Of a stretch of 64,000 nucleotides of DNA, positions 16,962 to 25,309 are shown piece by piece; the stretch's first letter is position 1, and each line of letters begins with the position of its first letter. This DNA comes from Micromonospora tulbaghiae. Its GTDB lineage: Bacteria > Actinomycetota > Actinomycetes > Mycobacteriales > Micromonosporaceae. The DNA lies in contig NZ_FMCQ01000003.1 of NCBI RefSeq assembly GCF_900091605.1, forward strand, positions 588,771-652,770, in the 5' to 3' direction. The position numbers and the translations under genes were made by a program. The notes below the pieces were generated by a model. It saw only the letters and a program-made list of their open reading frames with translations. It was not told the DNA's origin and ran no database searches.

Positions 16962-18512
16962 ATGGACCGCAGACGGATGACAGCCATCGGCGTACTGGTG
17001 GCGGCGGCCGGGTTGACCGCGGCGGTGACCCTGCCGTCGTTCGCCGGTGAAGGGCCGCGGCGGGCCGCACCGGCGGCCGACGGCGTCGCCCCGGAGGTCC
17101 TGGACGCGATGGGCCGCGACCTCGCGCTGACCCGCGACCAGGCGGTGAAGCGGCTGCGGACCGAGCGGTGGGCGGCCGGCACCGTCACCCGGCTGCGCGG
17201 GGAACTCGGCGCCGGTTACGGCGGGAGCTGGCTCAGCGAGGACGGCGCCACGCTCACCGTCGCGGTGGCCGACCCGGCCGGCGAGGCGCGGGTGCGGGCT
17301 GCGGGCGCGGTCCCGAAGCGGGTCGCCCGCGGCGTCGGCGAGCTGGACGCGGTGAAGAGCCGGCTGGACGCGGCGGGCGCCGACGCCAGCCCGGACGTCG
17401 CCGGCTGGTACGTCGACGTAGCAGGCAACGAGGTGGTCGTGATCGCCCGGCCGGGCGCGGAGGCCGACGGCCGACGGCTCGCCGCCGCCGCGGGGTCGAA
17501 GGCCGCCATGGTCCGGGTGCGTACCGCCGACGAGGCCCCGCGTCCGCTGTTCGACGTGCGGGGCGGAGACGCCTACCTGATCAACAACGCGGGCCGCTGT
17601 TCGGTCGGCTTCTCCGTGGTCGGCGGGTTCGTCACCGCCGGGCACTGCGGCCGGCCGGGGGACCGCACCACCGGATCCAACCGGGTCGCCCAGGGCACGT
17701 TCGCCGCCTCCTCGTTCCCTGGTGACGACTGGGCGTTCGTGCGGGTCAACGCGGACTGGACGCCGCAGGGCGTGGTGGCCGACTTCAACGACGGCGGCAC
17801 GGTGGCCGTGAACGGCTCCACGGAGGCGCCGGTCGGCGCGTCGATCTGCCGGTCCGGCTCCACCACCGGCACCCGATGCGGCCTGATCCAGGCGAAGAAC
17901 GCGACAGTCAACTACCCCGAGGGGACGGTCACCGGGCTGACCCGGACGAACGTCTGCGCCGAGCCGGGTGACTCCGGCGGCGCGTGGCTCTCCGGCGACC
18001 AGGCGCAGGGTGTCACCTCCGGCGGCTCGGGCGACTGCACCCGGGGCGGCACCACGTTCTTCCAGCCGGTCAACGAGATCCTCCAGCGCAACAACCTGAC
18101 GCTGGTGACCGCCGGTGACCAGCCGGCGCCCACCCAGCCTCCGGCCGGGGGCGGCGAGACCAGCCCGCCCGCGACCGCCGAACCGACCCCGCCGGCGGAC
18201 GACACCGACTGCTCCGGTCAGGTGAGCCGGACCGGCCGGATCGCCGCCGGACGGACCCAGGTCCAGCCGGACGGGCGCTTCTTCCGGGTGCCCGGCGGCA
18301 CCCAGGAGGCGTGCCTGTCCGCGCCGGACGGCGCCCGCGTCGTGCTGGAGCTGCAACGCTTCACCGGCGGCGCGTTCCGCACCGTGGCCCGCACGGTCTC
18401 CGCCGACGGCACTGCCCGGCTGACCGCCGAGACCCAGGCCGGTGCCTACCGGTACCGCGTCGTCGGGTTGTCCGGCTCCGGCGAGTACACGCTGGCGTTC
18501 TCCGTCCGCTGA
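16962..18512 (+). CDS. Secreted streptogrisin-like serine protease (S1E) with C-terminal domain
   Basis: A 516-residue preproprotease. Residues 1-29 are a signal peptide (MDRRR followed by a hydrophobic stretch ending SFAGE). A propeptide of the alpha-lytic/streptogrisin type covers about 30-195 (LALTRDQAVKRLRTE at its start). The mature chymotrypsin fold shows the triad His228 (FVTAGHCG), Asp256 (GDDWAFVRV) and Ser338 (EPGDSGGAW), with paired cysteines around the His and before the Ser. A Pro/Thr/Glu linker (~390-415) leads to a ~100-residue beta-rich domain ending in SGEYTLAFSVR, resembling bacterial pre-peptidase C-terminal or binding modules. The ATG at 16962 has GGGAGGAG 8 bases upstream. 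Role inferred: extracellular proteolysis, self-activated. Confidence 0.92.
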   Translation: MDRRRMTAIGVLVAAAGLTAAVTLPSFAGEGPRRAAPAADGVAPEVLDAMGRDLALTRDQAVKRLRTERWAAGTVTRLRGELGAGYGGSWLSEDGATLTVAVADPAGEARVRAAGAVPKRVARGVGELDAVKSRLDAAGADASPDVAGWYVDVAGNEVVVIARPGAEADGRRLAAAAGSKAAMVRVRTADEAPRPLFDVRGGDAYLINNAGRCSVGFSVVGGFVTAGHCGRPGDRTTGSNRVAQGTFAASSFPGDDWAFVRVNADWTPQGVVADFNDGGTVAVNGSTEAPVGASICRSGSTTGTRCGLIQAKNATVNYPEGTVTGLTRTNVCAEPGDSGGAWLSGDQAQGVTSGGSGDCTRGGTTFFQPVNEILQRNNLTLVTAGDQPAPTQPPAGGGETSPPATAEPTPPADDTDCSGQVSRTGRIAAGRTQVQPDGRFFRVPGGTQEACLSAPDGARVVLELQRFTGGAFRTVARTVSADGTARLTAETQAGAYRYRVVGLSGSGEYTLAFSVR

Positions 18513-18527
18513 CCGCCGCACCCAGAC

Positions 18528-18568
18528 CGCGGCCCTCGACCACCACCGCCCGGTGGTCGGGGGCCGCG
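18528..18568 (+). terminator. Terminator after the secreted protease
   Basis: A 17-bp stem: 18528-18544 with 18552-18568, with one T-G wobble and a 7-base loop, 15 bases past the stop. It lies between convergent genes and could act in both directions. Confidence 0.85.
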
Positions 18569-18590
18569 CCGCGTGGGCGGCACGGTTCCT

Positions 18591-18638
18591 CCGGTGCGCC
18601 GGTGCGCCGGTGCGCCGGTGCACCGGCGCACCGGCTCA
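18591..18638 (+). repeat. 8-bp tandem repeat CCGGTGCG between convergent genes
   Basis: Three perfect CCGGTGCG units (18591-18614) are followed by CCGGTGCA, CCGGCGCA and CCGGCTCA, six units in all. The last runs into the stop codon of the reverse-strand gene. Confidence 0.9.
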
Positions 18639-20360
18639 GGGCAGCGCGGCGACCGCTTCGGCGTACGCGGTACCGGTGCGGACCGCGGCGGCCACCAGCA
18701 CCGCGAGCTGCGCCGGGGCCACCCCGCACGACAGGTCGGTGGAGACGCCCGCGGCCAGCACCAGCGTCCCGTCGCCGGGCTCGTGCACGTACGCGGCGGG
18801 CAGCAGCCGGTCGTGGTTCCAGGCGTTGCAGAACGCGTACGCCTCGGCGCGCCGCCCGGCCGGCAGCCGCCGCTGCGCCACCACCCGGGCGTGCAGCACG
18901 TCGCCCAGGCGGCCGAGCAGGCGGAACTGGATCGTGGCCTCGCCCCACCGCCCGGCGAGCGTGCCGTCCGGCTCCACCGTGTACGGCTCGCCCCGGGCGT
19001 CGAGCGCGGCGGCGAGCAGCGCCGCGTCCAGCGGTGCCGGTTCCTCCGGTCCGGGCGGCCCGGGCTCGGCCGGATCAGTTTCCGGCTCCTCGTCGAACTC
19101 GCTCTCGGCAGCCAGTGACACCGGCGCGGCGAGCGGCCGCTCGGCCAGCCACGACGCGATCCGGCCGGACTGGTGCCCGGTGCCGTTGCGGGCGTCGAAG
19201 CTGCCGGCGAGCGCTGTCGCCAGTGCCTGCAACTGCGTACCCAGCGTCGCCACGTCCACCTCGGCTGCGGGTCGGGAACCGTGCCCGGGGCGGTGGATCC
19301 GCCGCCCGCCCAGCCCGGCCTCGGTGGCCAGGCCGCACAGCAGCGCGCCCGCCGCGGCGAACTCCATCGCCGACAGGTCGTCGGCCGGGCGGTCCAGCTC
19401 GGGCAGTTGCTCGGTCAGGATCTCCAGCCCGCGGTGCAGGTAGCCGCCCAGCGCGCAGAAGCGCAGGTGCGCGGCGAGCAGCGGGAAAGCGGTCCGCTCG
19501 CCGCGGTGCCGGCGGTACGCGCGCACGTGCGCCCGGGCCGCCCGCGTCACCGCGCCGGTACGCAGCCACGGCAGCAGCCCCACGGCGAGCGCCCGTTCCG
19601 GCTGTTCCGTGCAGCCCGCCCCGCTCGGCGCCACCTGCGGCTCGTCCCCGCCGGCCGGTCCGGCAGGCGGCTCGCCCCGCTCGGTCCGCGCCACCCGTGA
19701 GCCGCCTCTTCCGGCCCGCGACCTGCCACTGCCGGCAGTCGCCGCCTGCGGCTCGACCCAGCCGGCCAGCGCCGGCGCCAGCGCCGCCACTGCCGCGTCC
19801 GGCTCGCCCCAGCCGGCCAGCAGGTCGGCCCGCCGTGCCGGGGCGCACCCCGCGCAGCCACCCACCGGGTCCGTGGCGTCCGCCGCCGACCAGCGCTCGT
19901 ACGCGCGCCGGGCGGCCGGCTCGTCGCCGAGATGGTCGGCGAGCCGGCAGCGCAGCTCCGCCACCGGCGCCGCGTCCTCGCCCAGCTCCGCGGCGAGCGC
20001 GTCCAACAGGGACCGCGCCTGGTCCAGGCCCACCCGGGGCGTGCCGAACGACGCCTCCACCGCCTGCCGCTGGTGCCGGCGCAACCGGGTCAGCTCGTCC
20101 GGGCGGGCGTCCAGCAGGCCGGGGTGCCGGGCCAGCGTGGCCCGCATCCGCCGGACCGGTTCCACCGCACGCCACCGCTCGCCCCGGTGCAGGTACGCCT
20201 CGACGAGCGCGAACCGCGCCGACAGGGCGGTACGCGGGTCGCCGGTGGCGTCCGCCCGGGACGCGATCCGCTCCAGCTCGGCGCAGCGCTCCGCGCCGTC
20301 GGGCCGGTCCCGGGCGTCGGCGAGCGCGGCGGCCAGCCCCCGGTCGCGGGCCGTGGTCAC
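18636..20360 (-). CDS. TPR-like protein with C-terminal YbjN domain
   Basis: A 574-residue soluble protein. The first ~330 residues are helical and Ala/Arg/Leu-rich with tetratricopeptide-like repeats (LSARFALVEAYLHRGERW, and AAHLRFCALGGYLHRGLEIL). A variable Gly/Ser/Pro/Glu spacer interrupts them around 215-255, and an acidic Pro/Glu linker (~440-465) precedes a C-terminal YbjN-type domain with FCNAWNHDRLLPAAYVHE. A CAGCAPARRADLL segment holds two cysteines. YbjN folds resemble type III secretion chaperones and are thought to mediate protein contacts; no enzyme motif is visible. The GTG at 20360 overlaps the upstream stop (GTGA), so the pair is translationally coupled. Function unknown. Confidence 0.75.
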   Translation of the reverse strand: MTTARDRGLAAALADARDRPDGAERCAELERIASRADATGDPRTALSARFALVEAYLHRGERWRAVEPVRRMRATLARHPGLLDARPDELTRLRRHQRQAVEASFGTPRVGLDQARSLLDALAAELGEDAAPVAELRCRLADHLGDEPAARRAYERWSAADATDPVGGCAGCAPARRADLLAGWGEPDAAVAALAPALAGWVEPQAATAGSGRSRAGRGGSRVARTERGEPPAGPAGGDEPQVAPSGAGCTEQPERALAVGLLPWLRTGAVTRAARAHVRAYRRHRGERTAFPLLAAHLRFCALGGYLHRGLEILTEQLPELDRPADDLSAMEFAAAGALLCGLATEAGLGGRRIHRPGHGSRPAAEVDVATLGTQLQALATALAGSFDARNGTGHQSGRIASWLAERPLAAPVSLAAESEFDEEPETDPAEPGPPGPEEPAPLDAALLAAALDARGEPYTVEPDGTLAGRWGEATIQFRLLGRLGDVLHARVVAQRRLPAGRRAEAYAFCNAWNHDRLLPAAYVHEPGDGTLVLAAGVSTDLSCGVAPAQLAVLVAAAVRTGTAYAEAVAALP

Positions 20361-20836
20361 CGGAGCGTCCCGCCGGCCAGCTCGTCGACGGCGTCGGCGA
20401 GCTGGCACCCGGTGGTCACGCCACAGTCGACGAGCCGGTCGAGCTGGTGCGGCGTCACTCCGCGTTCCAGGTCGGTGGTGACCTCGCCGCACACCTGGGC
20501 CGCCCCGTCGTCGGCGACGTGCACGTACGCCTTCGGCCAGAGCCGGTCGTGGTTCCACGCGTTGCAGAAGGCGTGCAGCTCGGTCACGCGCTCGATGCCG
20601 AAGTGGTGCGCGACGACTGTGCGTACCTGGAGCAGCTCGCCGGCCGCACCGCGGCGGTGGAACCAGATGAGGTTCCGCTCCCAGCGGCCCACCAACGCGC
20701 CGTCGGGTTCCTCGACGACCGCGTACCCCCGGTGGCCGAGCACGGCGGCGATCAGCTCGCCGGTCAGCGGGCGCAGTTCCTGCGGGTGTCCGGCCAGCGG
20801 ACCGTCCGGACCGTCCTCGATCTCCGGCGACGCCAT
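20357..20836 (-). CDS. YbjN domain-containing protein
   Basis: A 159-residue single YbjN domain: LTGELIAAVLGHRGYAVVEE, GRWERNLIWFHRRG, then LHAFCNAWNHDRLWPKAYVHVADDG, and a C-terminal helix GVTPHQLDRLVDCGVTTG. The FCNAWNHDR-x3-P-x-AYV block is shared almost exactly with the C-terminal domain of the next gene, so the two look like duplicates. In actinobacteria such proteins are often paired, and their molecular role is not defined. ATG 20836 is preferred over an in-frame ATG at 20866 because GAAGGGATG lies just upstream. Divergent from ftsK across 113 bases. Confidence 0.8.
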   Translation of the reverse strand: MASPEIEDGPDGPLAGHPQELRPLTGELIAAVLGHRGYAVVEEPDGALVGRWERNLIWFHRRGAAGELLQVRTVVAHHFGIERVTELHAFCNAWNHDRLWPKAYVHVADDGAAQVCGEVTTDLERGVTPHQLDRLVDCGVTTGCQLADAVDELAGGTLR

Positions 20837-20937
20837 CGGGCATCCCTTCTGAGGCGAATAACACAAACGACGGTCCGACCCGTGCTGCGACGCGCGGACA
20901 CGACCCGGAAAAGCGGCGATCCACCGGGTGCCGCCGT

Positions 20938-20943
20938 TACCGT
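20938..20943 (+). promoter_or_regulatory. -10 box (TACCGT) of leaderless ftsK
   Basis: TACCGT ends 6 bases before the ATG at 20950, again without a visible Shine-Dalgarno. Confidence 0.5.
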
Positions 20944-20949
20944 GACTCT

Positions 20950-23406
20950 ATGGCGGGCCGTACCTCTCAGGCGAGCCGGCGGCGCGGCGCGTCGCCGCGT
21001 GGCACCACGAACAACCGCGCCCGGCAACCGGCGAAGAAGACGGCGGCGCGGAAAACGGCGCGGCGGCGCCCGGCTCCCGGGCCGGGACCGGCCGCGTTCG
21101 TCGGCCGGGCCGTGGGCGCCGTCTGGATGGGACTGGCCCACTCGGTGGGCTGGGCGTTCCGGGCGGCCGGGCGGCAGGCCGCGTCCACCCGGGAACTGGA
21201 TCCGGAGCACCGCCGCGACGGTGGCGGGCTGCTCCTGTTCGGCCTGGCCATCCTCAGCGCGGTGGGCATCTGGGGCGGCGGCGCCGGGCCGGTGGGCCGG
21301 CACCTGGCCGACACCGTACGGCTGTTCATCGGCGCCATCTCGATAATCCTTCCGGTGCTGTTCATGGTCGGCGCGTGGCGGCTGATGCGGAGCCCGGCCG
21401 ACCCCGAGCACCGCGGTCGCGGCCTGGTCGGCTGGGGCTCGATGATGCTGGCGACCGCCGCGATGCTGCACATCGGGCAGAACCCGGTCGACGAGGTCCA
21501 GCGTGACTTCGCCGGCGGCCTGATCGGCGCGGGCGTGGGTGACCTGCTGAAGTCGGCGGTGACCGCCTGGGTGGCCATGCCGCTGCTGCTCCTGCTGCTG
21601 GTGTTCGGCCTGCTCGTGGTCACCGCGACGCCGATCAACAAGATCCCTGAGCGGCTCGGCCTGCGCGCCGACCCGGCCGGGCCGGACGCCGACGAGGAGT
21701 TCGCCGAGGACGAGGCACCGGCGAAACCGGCCCGTAGGCGCCCGGCGAAGCGGATGCCGCCGCCGCTGGAGCCGCTGGACCCGGACGACGAGCTGGCCGG
21801 CGTCGACCTCCAGGAAACGCTCGTGCTGCCGCGCAAGCCGCCGAAGGTGCCGGCGAATCGCAAGCCGGTCGAGCCGCCGGAGCACTCGCCGCTGCCCACC
21901 CGCGCCGAGCAGCTCGCGCTCACCGGGCTGGCCGGCGACTACACGCTGCCGCCGGCGAACCTGCTCGGCAGCGGCGCCAAGCCGAAGAGCCGGAGCAAGG
22001 CCAACGACGAGGTGATCGCCGCGCTGACCGGCGTCTTCGAGCAGTTCGACGTGGACGCCGCCGTCACCGGCTTCACCCGCGGCCCGACAGTCACCCGGTA
22101 CGAGGTGGAGCTGGGCCCGGGCGTCAAGGTCGAGCGGATCACCCAGCTGTCCCGGAACATCGCGTACGCGGTGAAGTCGCCGGACGTCCGCATCCTCAGT
22201 CCGATCCCGGGCAAGAGCGCGGTCGGCGTGGAGATCCCGAACACCGACCCGGAGAACGTGTCGCTCGGCGACGTGCTGCGTTCCCGTGAGGCGACCAGCG
22301 ACCACCACCCGATGGTGGTGGCGCTCGGCAAGGACATCGAGGGCGGCTACGTGGTGGCCAACCTCGCGAAGATGCCGCACATCCTGATCGCGGGCGCGAC
22401 CGGCGCGGGCAAGTCGTCCTGCCTCAACTCGCTGCTGGTGTCCGTCCTGACCCGGGCCACGCCGGACGAGGTGCGGCTGCTGCTGATCGACCCGAAGCGC
22501 GTCGAGATGACCGGCTACGAGGGCATCCCGCACCTGGTCACGCCGATCGTGACCAACCCGAAGAAGGCGGCCGACTCGCTGGAGTGGGTCGTCCGCGAGA
22601 TGGACATGCGCTACGACGACCTCGCCGCCAACGGGGTCCGGCACATCGACGACTTCAACCGCAAGGTGCGCAACGGCGAGATCAAGGCGCCGCCGGGCAG
22701 CGAGCGGGAGATGCGGCCGTACCCGTACCTGCTGGTGATCGTGGACGAGCTGGCCGACCTGATGATGGTCGCGCCGCGCGACGTGGAGGACTCGATCGTC
22801 CGGATCACCCAGCTCGCCCGGGCCGCCGGCATCCACCTGGTGCTGGCGACCCAGCGGCCCTCGGTCGACGTGGTCACCGGCCTGATCAAGGCGAACGTGC
22901 CGTCCCGGCTCGCGTTCGCCACCTCTTCGCTCGCCGACTCCCGGGTCATCCTGGACCAGCCCGGCGCGGAGAAGCTGCTCGGCCGCGGCGACGGCCTGTT
23001 CCTGCCGATGGGCGCGTCGAAGCCGCAGCGCATCCAGGGCGCCTGGGTCACCGAGCGCGAGATCGCCGACGTGGTCAAGTTCTGCAAGGACCAGCGCGAG
23101 CCGGAGTTCCGCCCGGACGTGCTCGCCCCGGCGCAGGACAACAAGAAGAAGATCGACGAGGACATCGGCGACGATTTGGACCTGCTCGTGCAGGCGGTCG
23201 AGCTGGTGGTCACCTCGCAGTTCGGGTCGACCTCGATGCTGCAGCGCAAGCTGCGGGTCGGCTTCGCCAAGGCGGGCCGGCTGATGGATCTGATGGAGAC
23301 CCGGGGCGTGGTGGGCCCGTCCGAGGGCTCCAAGGCCCGCGACGTGCTGGTCAAGCCGGACGAGCTGGAGGAGGTCCTGGCCGGCCTGCGCGGCGGCGAG
23401 GACTGA
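20950..23406 (+). CDS. ftsK: DNA translocase FtsK/SpoIIIE
   Basis: FtsK is a membrane-anchored hexameric ATPase that pumps chromosomal DNA through the division or sporulation septum. The 818 residues start with a basic Arg/Lys/Ala tail (~1-45), then four membrane segments between about residues 85 and 230, a Pro/Glu/Lys linker, and the motor. The motor has GATGAGKSSCLNSLL (Walker A, ~482), VIVDELADLMMVAPRDVE (Walker B, ~595) and LATQRPSVDVVTGLIKANVPSRLAF. The C-terminal winged-helix gamma domain (VTSQFGSTSMLQRKLRVGFAKAGRLM) reads KOPS/SRS-type sites. Length and order are normal for actinobacteria. Confidence 0.97.
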   Translation: MAGRTSQASRRRGASPRGTTNNRARQPAKKTAARKTARRRPAPGPGPAAFVGRAVGAVWMGLAHSVGWAFRAAGRQAASTRELDPEHRRDGGGLLLFGLAILSAVGIWGGGAGPVGRHLADTVRLFIGAISIILPVLFMVGAWRLMRSPADPEHRGRGLVGWGSMMLATAAMLHIGQNPVDEVQRDFAGGLIGAGVGDLLKSAVTAWVAMPLLLLLLVFGLLVVTATPINKIPERLGLRADPAGPDADEEFAEDEAPAKPARRRPAKRMPPPLEPLDPDDELAGVDLQETLVLPRKPPKVPANRKPVEPPEHSPLPTRAEQLALTGLAGDYTLPPANLLGSGAKPKSRSKANDEVIAALTGVFEQFDVDAAVTGFTRGPTVTRYEVELGPGVKVERITQLSRNIAYAVKSPDVRILSPIPGKSAVGVEIPNTDPENVSLGDVLRSREATSDHHPMVVALGKDIEGGYVVANLAKMPHILIAGATGAGKSSCLNSLLVSVLTRATPDEVRLLLIDPKRVEMTGYEGIPHLVTPIVTNPKKAADSLEWVVREMDMRYDDLAANGVRHIDDFNRKVRNGEIKAPPGSEREMRPYPYLLVIVDELADLMMVAPRDVEDSIVRITQLARAAGIHLVLATQRPSVDVVTGLIKANVPSRLAFATSSLADSRVILDQPGAEKLLGRGDGLFLPMGASKPQRIQGAWVTEREIADVVKFCKDQREPEFRPDVLAPAQDNKKKIDEDIGDDLDLLVQAVELVVTSQFGSTSMLQRKLRVGFAKAGRLMDLMETRGVVGPSEGSKARDVLVKPDELEEVLAGLRGGED

Positions 23407-23421
23407 GGGCCCTGCAACGGA

Positions 23422-23459
23422 CGACGGCGGCCCTCACCATGCGGTGGGAGCCGCCGTCG
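23422..23459. terminator. Bidirectional terminator between ftsK and the small membrane gene
   Basis: A 17-bp stem (23422-23438 with 23443-23459) with one mismatch and an ATGC loop, between convergent stops. GCAAC/GTTGC further out could extend it. Confidence 0.8.
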
Positions 23460-23470
23460 GCGGTTGCGGG

Positions 23471-23713
23471 TCAGTTGAGCAGGGCGGCGACGAGCACGGC
23501 GCCGATGATCGCGCCGACCACGCTCGCGGCGGCGGCGTACCAGCCCAGCGGCTTGTCACCGAGGACGGCGCCGACGATGCCGAGGATCAGGCCGAGGACG
23601 CCGAAGATCAGCGGGGACAGGAAGATCGCGAGGGCCGCGAAGACGAACGCGATGATCGTGCAGATCCGGGCGGCGTTGCTGCGCGGACGGGCGCTGGCGT
23701 GGATGTCGGCCAT
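23471..23713 (-). CDS. Small two-helix membrane protein, unrecognised
   Basis: An 80-residue protein. After a short basic N-terminus (MADIHASARPRSNAARI) there are two or three hydrophobic stretches: CTIIAFVFAALAIFLSPLIF, VLGLILGIVGAVLGD and a C-terminal AAAASVVGAIIGAVLVAALLN. The Gly-rich middle resembles the DUF4190-like small membrane proteins of actinobacteria, but I cannot assign a family firmly. ATG 23713 has GGAGGA upstream; a longer frame from 23782 lacks a site. It follows the guanidinium exporter gene on the same strand by about 85 bases. Confidence 0.7.
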   Translation of the reverse strand: MADIHASARPRSNAARICTIIAFVFAALAIFLSPLIFGVLGLILGIVGAVLGDKPLGWYAAAASVVGAIIGAVLVAALLN

Positions 23714-23797
23714 GGGGTCCTCCGTGATGATCGCTCTGTCGGTCAACGGGAGACCGGGTACCCCGGGCGGCGCATCGTCCAAACCGGATGCGCGCGA

Positions 23798-24112
23798 TCA
23801 GGCGAAGAGCTTGAGCCCGATCACGCCGGCCACCACCAGCAGCAGGCAGGCCACGCGCGGCAGGTTGACCGGTTCGCCGAGCGCGAGCATCCCGACCAGC
23901 GCGGTGCCGACCGCGCCGATGCCGACCCACACCGCGTAGCCGGTGCCGACGGGGATGTCGCGCAGCGCGTACGCCAGGCCGGCCATGCTGGCCACCAGCG
24001 TGACGGCGAAGACGGCGGAGGGGAGTGGACGGGTGAAGCCGGCGCTGCGGTCCAGCGCGATCGCCCACGCGGTCTCCAGGAGTCCGGAGATCACCAGCAC
24101 GATCCAGGCCAT
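23798..24112 (-). CDS. gdx: SMR-family guanidinium exporter Gdx (SugE)
   Basis: A 104-residue, four-helix small multidrug resistance protein, working as an antiparallel dimer that exchanges guanidinium for protons. It belongs to the SugE/Gdx branch and not the EmrE branch: it starts MAWIVLVISGLLETAWAIAL with the essential Glu at residue 13, and has the Gdx-type GYAVWVGIGAVGTALVGML block in helix 3 and LLLVVAGVIGLKL in helix 4. ATG 24112 is preceded by AGAGGTGA. The guanidine-III riboswitch found 60 bases upstream independently fixes the substrate, since this RNA class turns on guanidine export or degradation genes. Confidence 0.95.
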   Translation of the reverse strand: MAWIVLVISGLLETAWAIALDRSAGFTRPLPSAVFAVTLVASMAGLAYALRDIPVGTGYAVWVGIGAVGTALVGMLALGEPVNLPRVACLLLVVAGVIGLKLFA

Positions 24113-24171
24113 GAGTTTCACCTCTGACGGGCGGGCCCGGCGCGGGAGCGGGCCGGGCGACGGTCGGGTCA

Positions 24172-24217
24172 CGCGGGGCGTCTTGGCCTGACCGGGTACG
24201 CCCACCGCTCGTCCGGG
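24172..24217 (-). ncRNA. Guanidine-III riboswitch (ykkC-III)
   Basis: Read on the reverse strand, this 46-base segment contains CCGGACGAG, then GCGTACCCGGTCAGG and CCAAGACGCC in the order and spacing of the guanidine-III aptamer I remember. CCGG at the 5' end can pair with the later CCGG, and GGGCG pairs with CGCCC, giving the overlapping pseudoknot of the class. The aptamer ends about 60 bases before the gdx start. Between them GCCCGGC and GCCGGGC can form an expression-platform hairpin ahead of the AGAGGTGA ribosome site. Guanidine binding is expected to raise gdx expression. Confidence 0.92.
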
Positions 24218-24299
24218 ACGGCCCGCGGGCCGTCGTGGCCGACGGTAGCACCGGGCGGGCCGGACCGGAGGCGTGGTGAGAAAGGCCACCATGGGTGGA

Positions 24300-24320
24300 G
24301 TTGACGTCAACTTCAAGTTG
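24300..24320. promoter_or_regulatory. Overlapping palindromes, candidate operator of the cyclodeaminase gene
   Basis: GTTGACGTCAAC (24300-24311) is a perfect palindrome, and CAACTTCAAGTTG (24308-24320) is a second one overlapping it by four bases. A CAGGAT -10-like box (24321-24326) follows at once, and the ATG is 7 bases further. Palindromes of this TTGACGTcAAcntCAA style are bound by MerR-type regulators in other bacteria; the regulator here is unknown. Confidence 0.5.
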
Positions 24321-24333
24321 CAGGATGGGTGCC

Positions 24334-25257
24334 ATGACCCTGCTCTTCTCCGACGACGACGTCGCGGCCGCCGTGGACGCCCCGCTCACCGTCGCGGCCA
24401 TGCGGGACGCGCTGCTGGCCGCGTACGCCGGGCGGCTCATCGCCCCGCCCCGGGCGTCCGCGCCGCTGGGCGGGGGCCGGATGGTGCTCACCGCCGGTCA
24501 CCTCACCGGGCAGTGGTACGGCTTCCGCTCGTACGACACGTTCGGCCACCCGGAGAGCGGCCAGCTCGTCGTGCTGCACGACGCGACCACCGGCGCGGTA
24601 CGCGCCATCGCCGTCGGCGAGGAACTCGGCTCCCGGCGTACCGGAGGACTCGGTGGCGTGGCGGTGGACGCCCTGGCCCGCGCGGACGCCGCCACGGTCG
24701 GCGTGGTGGGGTCCGGCCGGCAGGCGTGGACGCAGGTCTGGGCCGCGGCGGCGGTCCGGCCGCTGCGCGAGGTCACGGTGTACAGCCGCTCGGCGGCCCG
24801 TCGGGAGGCGTTCGCCGCGCGGGTCCGCGCCGAGCTGGGCGTGCCCGCCCGCGCCGTCGGCTCGGCCGCCGCCGCGGTACGCGACCGCGACGTCGTGGTG
24901 CTCGCCACCACCAGCACCGTCCCGGTGCTCGACGCCGCCGACCTGGCACCCGGCACCCACGTCAACACGGTCGGCTTCAAGCAGGCCGACCGGCACGAGT
25001 TCGGCACCGACCTGCTCGACGCCGCCGACCTGCTGGTCACCGACTCACCCGGGCAGGCCGCCGCGTACGTCCCGCCGATGCTCGCCGCCGTCGAGCCGTA
25101 CGCCGGGCGGTTGCGCGACCTGGGCGCGGTGCTGGCCGGCGAGGCTCCCGGCCGGACCACCGCGGACCAGATCTCGGTCTTCTGCTCCACCGGCCTGGCC
25201 GGCACGGAGGTGTTCCTCCTCGACCGGCTGGCCCGGGTGGCCGTGTCCGCCCGCTGA
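24334..25257 (+). CDS. Ornithine cyclodeaminase / mu-crystallin family dehydrogenase
   Basis: A 307-residue enzyme of the OCD/mu-crystallin family, whose members cyclise ornithine to proline, oxidise alanine or reduce ketimines with NAD(P). The Rossmann domain has [18 protein letters not shown] (about residues 127-144) and [18 protein letters not shown] after it, then [27 protein letters not shown]. The N-terminal dimer domain contains [25 protein letters not shown] helices and [21 protein letters not shown]. The active-site Arg/Lys positions look intact, but substrate choice cannot be told. ATG 24334 is chosen from the -10 distance; no strong Shine-Dalgarno. Divergent from gdx. Confidence 0.88.
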   Translation: MTLLFSDDDVAAAVDAPLTVAAMRDALLAAYAGRLIAPPRASAPLGGGRMVLTAGHLTGQWYGFRSYDTFGHPESGQLVVLHDATTGAVRAIAVGEELGSRRTGGLGGVAVDALARADAATVGVVGSGRQAWTQVWAAAAVRPLREVTVYSRSAARREAFAARVRAELGVPARAVGSAAAAVRDRDVVVLATTSTVPVLDAADLAPGTHVNTVGFKQADRHEFGTDLLDAADLLVTDSPGQAAAYVPPMLAAVEPYAGRLRDLGAVLAGEAPGRTTADQISVFCSTGLAGTEVFLLDRLARVAVSAR

Positions 25258-25297
25258 ACCGGCCGGACGGGTGCGCGGCGGTCCGGAACCGGCCCGG

Positions 25298-25303
25298 TAC
25301 CCT
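25298..25303 (+). promoter_or_regulatory. -10 box (TACCCT) of leaderless rimO
   Basis: TACCCT ends 6 bases before the GTG at 25310 and 3 before an in-frame ATG at 25307. The distance seen at other genes here favours the GTG. Confidence 0.5.
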
Positions 25304-25309
25304 CGGATG

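Noticed and set aside
18591..18638. The CCGGTGCG repeats as a CRISPR-like or iteron array
   Set aside because: Units are contiguous without spacers and only 8 bases long, and there is no replication or cas gene; a simple-sequence tract.
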